Shown here one piece after another: positions 8,201 through 13,697 of a stretch of DNA of 18,866 nt. The notes beneath the pieces are model-generated. The model was not told the origin of the DNA. It made no database searches and was given only the letters and a program-made list of their open reading frames with translations. The stretch's first letter is position 1, and the number at the start of each line of letters is the position of its first letter. This DNA is from an uncultured Solobacterium sp. GTDB taxonomy: Bacteria; Bacillota_I; Bacilli_A; Erysipelotrichales; Erysipelotrichaceae. The stretch is from contig CALISH010000045.1 in assembly GCA_938041275.1 (NCBI GenBank), positions 1 through 18,866 of the forward strand. Direction: 5' to 3'. The position numbers and the translations under genes were made by a program.

Positions 8201-8388
8201 GAAACACCTATGATATCGCTCATATATCCCGCATCATTTAATTTGAGTGTATTTCTCAAAATCGAATATCCACTATCTATAATCGTAGGTTCCTCTGCAG
8301 CCTTTCCAACAAAGCTACTTTGAAAAGATACTACGACTATAATAAATGCAATTAAAATCTTACGAATACCGTTTTTTACCATTTTCAT
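5224..8388 (-). CDS. Large secreted anchored surface protein with HID-like repeats
   Basis: The 1054-residue protein has a signal peptide (1-31, charged start, hydrophobic 11-21, likely cut near GKAA). Residues 35-118 resemble the haemoglobin-interacting domain (HID) of streptococcal Shr. Two closely related repeats, about 168-262 and 292-385, share AFNGG(F/Y)YLDK and IIMNEP, and lie between proline- and glutamate-rich linkers. DAISGAS at 415-421 resembles the flavin-attachment motif of FMN-binding domains. Residues 465-524 look like an Ig-like strand sandwich. Residues 600-860 carry many short beta repeats with G and N turns, like a right-handed beta-helix. A further beta domain covers 905-1000. 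The C terminus has VKTSD (1021-1025), a hydrophobic segment and a basic tail, like a degenerate sortase signal. AGG-type ribosome sequence precedes the ATG. Ligand unknown; haem or haemoglobin binding is a hypothesis. Confidence 0.85.
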   Translation of the reverse strand: MKMVKNGIRKILIAFIIVVVSFQSSFVGKAAEEPTIIDSGYSILRNTLKLNDAGYMSDIIGVSVNDKEYTKVDKKSDLIASEKYALLEDGNIGISSLKENDVVTIHFSSGDLKVTIKNPQSFFGIYDKSSVIFTKKNQETPKENTPEEEKPQPETTPKPEDNKVDLKLKDAYFLGQFEVQIEPQEYVNDITKLQIDGVDQQEKENKYQAFNGGFYLDKTNYKIIMNEPNDGAKLSLTMKDGKVYQYQYNKSTNKVGERLVLQNENSTKPVETPTPTPDTKKQPEENSQVVKLTDVSSFGDYKISVEPKEVINQITKIQINHAVQEEKTSKWLAFNGGYYLDKNNHTIIMNEPGDDALVSVTLKNGKVYHFKYVKSNKAGTRFVAQKDEEVNSTKILKVRIIGSFEGAIQGQKKYDAISGASTSTSVNKNSNVQVQAAEVESEDAVVPESAWKPLSQMKNLYADRKQFTIELSPESGMKAVYNVYDSSITLSGTPNKIGKYPVKVNVKDAAGRTASSNVLYFQVYGTNEKLEDHLKVENARKMKDGKYIWDMNPWVITEFTHDASQTVTVPKDIKAWYGSNTTGVYGKLGQAIEQGGQIKHTLVIPSGANLTMVNMIVNSSVRIVVEDGAKLNLKDTSIYGEIVIKKGGTFKMNHEVDHLGNAKFLTGAMINGQLILEDGATLEDSKIYSNANFLTDGNKAKKIDTPVVVAKGNVTIKGQVYIRGDESATGEYNGKKVGGQPALRIENGTVNVTENSTLGVYGGGRFATTSIGGNALELSNGEVTGKGKLVAIGGASTWGHAGNAVVGTGKITVKYAILNGGNAYGKGSTPGKSHEKGVELFDTTIGKATDGKVLTVSSENDQPLYWKSITDEVPSADAYFGTEKISGNKKPETEKPMNPSKPEKKPAILHINSVEASLELNNVEKYEAYDIYFADEAGNEITVDEKKQVRVSLKTMSSEGVEIYHRKHDGSLEKIDVESTDGNEITFSHDKFSVYYFVKMKSAQIPSTQSQQVSHGQVSSVKTSDSTSITSFALLFVAGLAMTLYLFKTRLQKH

Positions 8389-8426
8389 TTTACCTGCCTT
8401 ATTCTAAACAAAACAATTGCTTTAAT

Positions 8427-8455
8427 AAGTTAGCATATACTAACCTTCTCGTCAA
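8427..8455 (-). promoter_or_regulatory. Promoter with palindromic operator for the surface protein
   Basis: On the minus strand TTGACG (8450-8455) is a five-of-six -35, followed after 17 bases by a weaker -10, TAACTT (8427-8432). A 16-base palindrome, GTTAG-N6-CTAAC (8429-8444, 14 of 16 positions symmetric), covers the spacer and touches the -10, which suits repressor control. The arms recall iron-regulator (DtxR-type) half-sites, but the spacing is different. Confidence 0.5.
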
Positions 8456-8645
8456 GATTCATTTACAATAAGTACATACCATAAAGAAAACCTAATATTT
8501 ATCTCTATTTTATTGCATAAAACCAAATACATGAACTTCTGTTTTAAATACACCAATGTTATTTCTATCCTTGTTCTAACATATGAAAAGACGATGTATA
8601 AGCACACCGCCAATCAATTTCTCTTCAAATTCAGACGATTTAAAT

Positions 8646-9611
8646 TCATTCCTTTTTGTACTCTTGATATAGCCTATCCCATGTCGGCATTTTGCTCCTA
8701 AGTTCATCAAAATTTTGCATTTCTAAATGTGGATTTTTGTTTCGCAACGCATTGAAACTATCATCTAGATGCTGCATTTCAGCTACGGCATTCCGACAAT
8801 GATCACTCGCAATCAATGCCCCTAGCTTTGTCTTCGCGATAGACCACAGAATAAGTTTTAAAAGAATACCACGAATTCCTACCAAGTTCTTATCATCATT
8901 TTTGGGACGAATCTGCATACCAATTGATTTGAGAAAAGCATAAGCTTCTTTTGTCGCTTGCACATACATTGTTATATCTTTCATTGTGACAGTTCTAAGA
9001 TTGCAGTGATGACCATAGGAAAGATATACCGCTGGCAGAATGAAAGCCACATGACAAAATAGCCAACTCTCCATATCATCCATAAAGCAAAGCTTCATAT
9101 TAGAACCACAGAAAAGCTTTTGAAAGAAGGTCTGCTCTTCAAAACATAATTCATTTTTTAAATGTCCTATTGTAAATTCCGTTTGATTAAAACTTACAAC
9201 TTCCGTGTAATTTTCATGTCGTAATCCAGCACTGGCTTGAAAAGCAAATAAAATATCATTCGGATGTTTTCCTTTTTCTTCGAGTCGACGTTGCATTTCA
9301 GTACTTTGCAAATTATTTCCAACTAACACAATATATTTTGCTTGAATTTCTGCTAATGTATCTAGAATATTCGCCTGCTGTTGATTCTGCATGATGGAAA
9401 ATACCACATCATACACTTGGCCATCATATTTAGATAATACCTTTGGATAATCAATCCACTTATTTTTTCCTGAATGAATTTGCAATCCTTGACGTTCCAA
9501 CACTTCTTTCCAGCAGCCTCTTGAAACAACGGTAACATCATTACCTGCTTTACAAAGTTCGTGTACAGTCAAAGATCCAATGACACCAATACCATATACT
9601 AGAACCTTCAT
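8646..9611 (-). CDS. Ketopantoate-reductase-like NAD(P)-dependent dehydrogenase
   Basis: The 321 residues show an N-terminal Rossmann fold with GIGVIG at 7-12 after a beta strand, as in the ApbA/PanE family, which reduces 2-ketopantoate in pantothenate synthesis. The C-terminal helical domain is divergent: the usual QNG after the nucleotide fold reads GNN (about residue 98), and the family lysine and N-x-x-N-x-x elements are not clear. A role on another 2-keto acid or ketone is therefore as likely as pantothenate synthesis. GAGGTGG sits just before the ATG, directly after the stop of the gene remnant at 9631-9837, so the two probably once formed an operon. No hairpin terminator is seen after it. 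Confidence 0.75.
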   Translation of the reverse strand: MKVLVYGIGVIGSLTVHELCKAGNDVTVVSRGCWKEVLERQGLQIHSGKNKWIDYPKVLSKYDGQVYDVVFSIMQNQQQANILDTLAEIQAKYIVLVGNNLQSTEMQRRLEEKGKHPNDILFAFQASAGLRHENYTEVVSFNQTEFTIGHLKNELCFEEQTFFQKLFCGSNMKLCFMDDMESWLFCHVAFILPAVYLSYGHHCNLRTVTMKDITMYVQATKEAYAFLKSIGMQIRPKNDDKNLVGIRGILLKLILWSIAKTKLGALIASDHCRNAVAEMQHLDDSFNALRNKNPHLEMQNFDELRSKMPTWDRLYQEYKKE

Positions 9612-9630
9612 ATATTTCCACCTCTTTTAT

Positions 9631-9837
9631 TCAAGCCTGATATGCTTTCGGTAAGCACATAGATCTTGCCTGTTCTTCTGTATTGTTTGCCTCGTCGTAG
9701 CCGTCGAAAGGTGCATGCGGATTTATCGGCTTTTGTGTTTTCTTCCATGCATTACAAACCCTGTCAATATGACGAAAGGCAAATTCAAAATCATCTGTCC
9801 ATCCTGTGTGACCAGTGCAGATAACTAGCTTTAGGCC
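9631..9837 (-). pseudogene. C-terminal remnant of a decayed gene
   Basis: An open frame of 68 codons ends in TGA at 9631-9633, has no start codon near its beginning and is closed upstream by TGA at 9838-9840. The peptide is protein-like, with TGHTGWTDDFEFAFRHID, then PHAPFDGYDEANNTEEQAR and an LPKA end. It is not random: charged and aromatic residues are spaced as in a real domain. I think it resembles the C terminus of some metallo-beta-lactamase-fold hydrolases, but that is recollection only. The missing N-terminal part would lie at 9838-10054, where stops break every convincing continuation. It sits between the methyltransferase and the dehydrogenase in the same direction. Confidence 0.55.
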
Positions 9838-10054
9838 TCAATGTCCCAGAAGTGCACACAGTCAGTTTATTCAATGCGCAGCTTTGCGCTTTGATTGTAA
9901 ACTTTACTCTGAAATAGAACTGATATATGCCGATAGTTTCGATAAATTCTTTCATAAGAACCCAATCTATGCCTCTATCAGCCTCATCTCCTTTGACCTT
10001 TCCAATTATTAAAAAATATTAGGATAAAGATCATTCCTATCTTCACATGCTTCC
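9838..10054. other. Non-coding or decayed DNA between gene remnant and methyltransferase
   Basis: No intact gene is supported here. On the minus strand a frame of about 90 codons, without a ribosome site at its ATG (near 9946), runs from near 10054 through 9838 and ends at about 9780, overlapping the remnant at 9631-9837 in a different frame. It could be the degraded front of that gene after a frameshift, or chance. A short hairpin with GCGCA/TGCGC arms lies near 9887-9900. Confidence 0.3.
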
Positions 10055-10816
10055 TTATTTTTCCCCAACTAAAAGAGCAGACCCACTAAGCTGCATCCAT
10101 AGAGACTCCCAGTGTGACATAAACAATCCTTCTGTCGTGGGAATTAGCTCCACATTGTGATAGCCCATACTTTTGAGTCTCTCCACAAAAATGTTCATAT
10201 CACCATACCTTGATACGGAAAAGATGTCATGAATAGCAAAAGAACCGCCCTTCTTCAAAACACGCAATGTTTCTAGAAGAATCTCCTGTCGATTCTTTGA
10301 AGGTATATTGTGATAAACATAATTGCTGGTAACTGCATCAAAGCTTTCATCCGGGAAGTTTAGTGAAACAGCATCACCATGTATAAAACGAGTATTTTCC
10401 ACACCTTCTGCCATTGCATTTCTTTCACAAAGATTTTGGTTGAACGAAGCATATTCCTTGCCCCAAGGATCAATCCCAGTAATCACCGCATCTGAATTTC
10501 TCTTTGCACAAGCAATTGTTAATGCACCACTTCCACAGCCGACATCAAGACAAGACCCTCCAGCAGGCACTTTTACATATTCCGCAATTCCCGCAATGAT
10601 TTGACGAGACATCTGCCTTTTGCCACGATAGTCAAATGCTTTATACATGGCAACCAACCACAACAATACACCGAATAAGCCAACACACAATATACCTACA
10701 ATGATCCGCACGAAAATATATTTAATTATAATACCAATCGTTGCCATAACCACTAATGCCGCTGCTACCGCAAAAATCAGTCCTTTCGGTACCCAGTTCT
10801 TATAATCTACTTCCAC
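10055..10816 (-). CDS. Membrane-tethered class I SAM-dependent methyltransferase
   Basis: The 253-residue protein starts with two membrane segments (about 12-34 and 36-57), followed by a class I methyltransferase domain. Motif I is LDVGCGSGALT at 90-100, the acidic post-I residue lies in GIDPWG at 114-119, and a FDAVTSNYVYHNIP segment at 159-172 matches motif IV and after. Motif V/VI-like RVLKKGGSFAIHD follows. The substrate is unknown; the membrane anchor suggests a lipid or other hydrophobic acceptor. The start is GTG at 10814-10816, with AAAGGAG seven bases upstream. It lies 58 bases after the alpha/beta hydrolase on the same strand, so co-transcription is likely. Confidence 0.88.
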   Translation of the reverse strand: MEVDYKNWVPKGLIFAVAAALVVMATIGIIIKYIFVRIIVGILCVGLFGVLLWLVAMYKAFDYRGKRQMSRQIIAGIAEYVKVPAGGSCLDVGCGSGALTIACAKRNSDAVITGIDPWGKEYASFNQNLCERNAMAEGVENTRFIHGDAVSLNFPDESFDAVTSNYVYHNIPSKNRQEILLETLRVLKKGGSFAIHDIFSVSRYGDMNIFVERLKSMGYHNVELIPTTEGLFMSHWESLWMQLSGSALLVGEK

Positions 10817-10874
10817 GATTATTCTCCTTTCATAAATAAATATCTAAACATATAGCAAAATTCCAATCCTTCAT

Positions 10875-11633
10875 TCAGCAGATATTTTTAGCAAGCATTT
10901 TGCAGAAAATTTCTGGATAAACCGTAAAGGATTCTGCATGTCCCATACCGATGTTTTCCTGTATCTTCGCCCAAGGAAGATTTTTTCTAATATAGGCAAG
11001 ATCCCAACTACGATCTTTCCTCTCTTCTGCTCCATACCAGTAAAAAACTTTTCCAACAGGCTTCAACAAAGGAAGTGCAACATCGTAATTATTTGTAGAG
11101 TAGAATCCTCGCCATATGGTTCGATTATGCAAGCTATGCAGACAATCCCTTACATAAATGACATCTTTCTCGGAATACTTGTTTGAATTCATCATCTTCC
11201 GTAAAACTTTTACACTCATATGTTTCACTAGCCAAATCATCATAAAATCACGCAAACATATCAGATATCTAAGTGGTTTCCATAGTTGATACGGTGTGAT
11301 TCCTCCATCTATTACGTAGGTATCAGCCGTGATGTTTCTATCAGATAGAAGACGAATAGTGACTGCACCACCCATTGAACAGCCATAGATGCATTTTACA
11401 TGTCCACCACAATGTTCCTGTACCCAGTTTTCAACGCAAGAAGCAATTTCCTCAATCGAAGTATATTGTTCATTTGGCTCCTGAGGATCATGTCCAGGCA
11501 TGGTAGGAACAACGACATGATAATTCTTGCTACACTGCGGAATTACAAAATTGAAAGCACTTGGATTCATTAGCATCGGCTGCAACATTACAAGCGTTGG
11601 ATTCTCTCTATTCCCGTATTCCTGAAATCGCAT
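10875..11633 (-). CDS. Alpha/beta hydrolase
   Basis: The 252 residues match the alpha/beta hydrolase fold. The nucleophile elbow is YGCSMGG at 83-89, with serine 86. A conserved MPGHD lies at 45-49, and the catalytic histidine is H232 in GMGHAES. The acidic residue is probably in the GAEERKDRSWD segment (201-211). No signal peptide is present, so it acts in the cytoplasm. The substrate is not predictable. The ATG lies inside the end of the upstream gene (26-base overlap), with AAGGA before it, which points to translational coupling with the ATC-hydrolase-like protein. Confidence 0.88.
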   Translation of the reverse strand: MRFQEYGNRENPTLVMLQPMLMNPSAFNFVIPQCSKNYHVVVPTMPGHDPQEPNEQYTSIEEIASCVENWVQEHCGGHVKCIYGCSMGGAVTIRLLSDRNITADTYVIDGGITPYQLWKPLRYLICLRDFMMIWLVKHMSVKVLRKMMNSNKYSEKDVIYVRDCLHSLHNRTIWRGFYSTNNYDVALPLLKPVGKVFYWYGAEERKDRSWDLAYIRKNLPWAKIQENIGMGHAESFTVYPEIFCKMLAKNIC

Positions 11634-12360
11634 GATTTTTTTCCTTCTTCGTCAACATCAACCCACTGTCCGTTACTACGATAGGATTTATTTTCGCTAG
11701 TGGACTGTCATCTGCCACGATCGTATACTCACATATCTCATCACCATTTGAACATGTCTTTGGTCGTATTAGATATAATTGTAATGCTTGTATCATAAGA
11801 TGATCCATATTACAAAGATATGGCAAAATCTCCATGATTCCATGTTTCTCGCAGTAATCTTTAATTGGACATCCTCTTAGTACGAAATGAATACCATCAT
11901 TGATATCATGTTGTACTTCCATACCCCATGTATTATGCCAATCTTTATGGAGATGCGGTTCTAGTTTTTTCTGGTAATTTTCTATGCGTCTTATCAAAAG
12001 ACTTCGTAAAACTTTTCTTTTCATCAAAAACCTACCAGGAATCTTCTGTAAGATATTCAAACCATCCTCCATAACCTCATGAATTACAGTATCAATCTCT
12101 TCCTTTGTTAAGTTTCTTCCTACCACATCATAGAGTGCAAAAATCCACGCTGACTTATATAAATTATGACTCAGTACATTAGCTTCGCCACCAATATCTG
12201 GCAATTCATCTAAAATCTGACAATATCTCTCTTTCGTCTTATGCCAATAAAAATCAGTTTTATTGGCACCATAACGACGAGTAATTAAATTCCTGCATGC
12301 ATGTTCCATTATCTTTTGAGATTTTCGTATGATTTTCATCTTCTCTTTCTGATTTAGCAT
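11608..12360 (-). CDS. L-2-amino-thiazoline-4-carboxylate hydrolase-like protein
   Basis: The 250-residue protein has the C-terminal signature of the ATC hydrolase family: CP at 164-165, C170, an LPYLCNMD segment at 179-186, and RPKTCSNGDEIC at 199-210. Family namesakes open L-2-amino-delta2-thiazoline-4-carboxylate to N-carbamoyl-cysteine in cysteine synthesis by Pseudomonas, but most Bacillota members are uncharacterised and may act on other substrates. The cysteine/aspartate pattern is intact, so it may be active. The start was set at the internal ATG (12358-12360), because GGAGGGGAG lies seven bases upstream; a frame starting at 12411 has no such site. It is the first gene of the cluster that continues with the alpha/beta hydrolase and methyltransferase. 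Confidence 0.75.
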   Translation of the reverse strand: MLNQKEKMKIIRKSQKIMEHACRNLITRRYGANKTDFYWHKTKERYCQILDELPDIGGEANVLSHNLYKSAWIFALYDVVGRNLTKEEIDTVIHEVMEDGLNILQKIPGRFLMKRKVLRSLLIRRIENYQKKLEPHLHKDWHNTWGMEVQHDINDGIHFVLRGCPIKDYCEKHGIMEILPYLCNMDHLMIQALQLYLIRPKTCSNGDEICEYTIVADDSPLAKINPIVVTDSGLMLTKKEKNHAISGIRE

Positions 12361-12385
12361 TTTATTCTCCCCTCCTTCAAAAACA

Positions 12386-12416
12386 GTTATACTCAAATAT
12401 TCTCGTAACAATTACG
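12386..12416 (-). promoter_or_regulatory. Possible promoter and operator of the ATC-hydrolase cluster
   Basis: On the minus strand a TATAAC -10 lies at 12386-12391. The -35 position is poor in sequence but falls inside a 13-base perfect palindrome, CGTAA-CAA-TTACG (12404-12416). A regulator bound there could block or replace -35 recognition. Confidence 0.35.
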
Positions 12417-12699
12417 TTCCTATATTCCAAAAAATGGACCACAGAAAGTCTCTCCGTGCCCCAATAATTTTTTATCTCCTTCTACTGGAGCATCTCTTTT
12501 CATTCTCAGAATAGCACAGTTTGTCATAACTAACAACATATTCTATACATTGAAAAATTGAGCGTCAGTAAAAGTTTTTGATTCTTATGTATTATGTGTA
12601 TATACTGCAATATACCTTCTATATTTATATCCTTTTCAGTATCAAATCTTAGCTAAAACGCAACTGAAAATTCAGAAATGATTTGCAGTCTATCTAAAT
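12417..12699. other. Intergenic stretch with no gene seen
   Basis: This AT-rich stretch lies between the ATC-hydrolase cluster and the tmRNA terminator. I see no open frame with a ribosome site, no tRNA-like fold and no strong repeat. A small CTCC/GGAG hairpin near 12477-12491 lacks a T run. Confidence 0.5.
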
Positions 12700-12726
12700 A
12701 AAAACGACTTCAAGAAAGTCGTTTTT
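12696..12726 (-). terminator. Terminator of ssrA
   Basis: Arms AAAAACGACTT (12700-12710) and AAGTCGTTTTT (12716-12726) form an 11-pair stem with a five-base loop. On the minus strand the T run continues (TTTTTATTT). It lies ten bases beyond the tmRNA 3' end. Confidence 0.9.
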
Positions 12727-12735
12727 ATCATTCAG

Positions 12736-13088
12736 TGGAGCTGAGGAGAGTCGAACTCCTGTCCAAGAATAGTCCCACATTTGTGCATCTACAGTTTATC
12801 TCACTGTAAAGTAAGACAATAACCACGACAGTGAGCGAACAAGTTATTGAATTTACCTGTAAATTGTCGGGTTCGCCCTACAGGCATTAGGTTCACCGTA
12901 TCCATTTATTTACGCAATCAATACAGAATGGCTAAAGCATTGACCGGGTTGCTGCAACGCATCTAGCGTTCTTAGGCAGCAAAAGCGAAACTATTTGTTC
13001 TATTTGCGTTTAAATTTATTTAGTGATTAGGTCACAACTCCACTGCCGCACAAATCAAACATAAACCTGTCGAAACCATGACAGCCCC
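12736..13088 (-). ncRNA. ssrA: Transfer-messenger RNA (tmRNA)
   Basis: tmRNA frees stalled ribosomes and adds a degradation tag. The 5' end GGGGCTG (13088-13082) pairs with CAGCTCC (12743-12737) to form the acceptor stem, including one G-U pair. The 3' part has the T-arm-like GGAGTTCGACTCTCC, and the 5' part has TTTCGACAGG. The tag frame starts with GCA at 13007 and ends with TAA at 12972-12974, giving ANRTNSFAFAA after the tRNA-borne alanine. The CCA end is not encoded: the discriminator A is followed by CTG. The tag ends in FAA where most end in LAA. smpB and rnr lie directly upstream. Confidence 0.95.
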
Positions 13089-13108
13089 ATAGTTTGTAAC
13101 GCAATTGG

Positions 13109-13137
13109 AATATAACACGCTAAGCGTTTCATTGCAA
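13109..13137 (-). promoter_or_regulatory. Promoter of ssrA
   Basis: On the minus strand there is a TTGCAA -35 (13132-13137), a 17-base spacer and a TATATT -10 (13109-13114). The mature tmRNA end lies 20 bases past the -10, so 5' trimming is expected. The spacer holds an 11-base palindrome, ACGC-TAA-GCGT (13117-13127). Confidence 0.7.
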
Positions 13138-13185
13138 GTATATCGCAGTACCATTTTAGCACCAACGAAATACATGTTTTTCATT

Positions 13186-13225
13186 AAAAGCATCGAAACC
13201 ACCATGTAATGATTTCGATACTTTT
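13186..13225 (-). terminator. Hairpin terminator after smpB
   Basis: A 13-pair stem forms between 13213-13225 and 13186-13198 (on the minus strand AAAAGTATCGAAA pairs with TTTCGATGCTTTT, with one U-G pair). It ends in TTTT but has no longer T run. It lies ten bases past the smpB stop and before the ssrA promoter. Confidence 0.65.
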
Positions 13226-13235
13226 AGGTTTATAT

Positions 13236-13697
13236 TTAATGAAACTTTAGTGCCTTCTCCATTGCACGTTTCGCATCGCGTAACTTCTCTGTTTCACGCT
13301 TGTCATAGAGATCTTTACCCTTTGCCAGTGCAATTTCAAGTTTGGCTCTTCCATCCTTCAAGTACATGCGCACAGGAATCAATGTATAGCCCTTTAACTT
13401 TACTTTCTGATGTAAACGGAATATCTCTAGTTTATGTAACAGTAGCTTTCGATCACGTGTTTCATCTACATTGAAGATATTCCCGTACTTATATGGAGAG
13501 ATGTGCATTCCTTTAATCCAAGCTTCTCCACGATAAATGGAGATATAGGAATCTTGAAATTGAATCTTTCCTTGTCTAACTGATTTAATTTCAGTGCCTG
13601 TCAAAACAATACCACACTCAAACTTCTCCTCAAGGAAGTAGTCATGTGAAGCACGTCTATTTAGAGCTACTGTTTTTTCATGCGTCTTTTCTACCAT
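13236..13697 (-). CDS. smpB: SsrA-binding protein SmpB
   Basis: SmpB binds tmRNA and helps deliver it to stalled ribosomes. The 153-residue protein has the OB-fold pattern ALNRRASHDYFLEEKFECGI (11-30) and GTEIKSVRQGKI at 34-45. GDLYDKRETEKLRDAKR-type basic residues at 128-144 form the C-terminal tail that enters the mRNA channel. The start was set at the ATG of 13695-13697, preceded by GGAAGGAAG; a longer frame to 13748 runs only in the overlap with rnr. The gene overlaps the end of rnr by 20 bases and is followed by its RNA partner ssrA. Confidence 0.95.
   Translation of the reverse strand: MVEKTHEKTVALNRRASHDYFLEEKFECGIVLTGTEIKSVRQGKIQFQDSYISIYRGEAWIKGMHISPYKYGNIFNVDETRDRKLLLHKLEIFRLHQKVKLKGYTLIPVRMYLKDGRAKLEIALAKGKDLYDKRETEKLRDAKRAMEKALKFH

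Noticed and set aside
8429..8444. A true DtxR/IdeR iron box
   Set aside because: The half-sites look alike, but DtxR boxes have a one-base centre and longer arms; here the centre is six bases.
9815..10012. Plus-strand 65-residue frame in the gap
   Set aside because: No ribosome site or recognisable composition; the minus-strand remnant better explains the region.
10871..11056. Minus-strand 61-residue frame
   Set aside because: It overlaps the alpha/beta hydrolase in another frame and lacks a ribosome site.
12417..12699. Riboswitch or small RNA in the gap before ssrA
   Set aside because: Only a weak four-pair hairpin was seen, with no conserved aptamer-like core.
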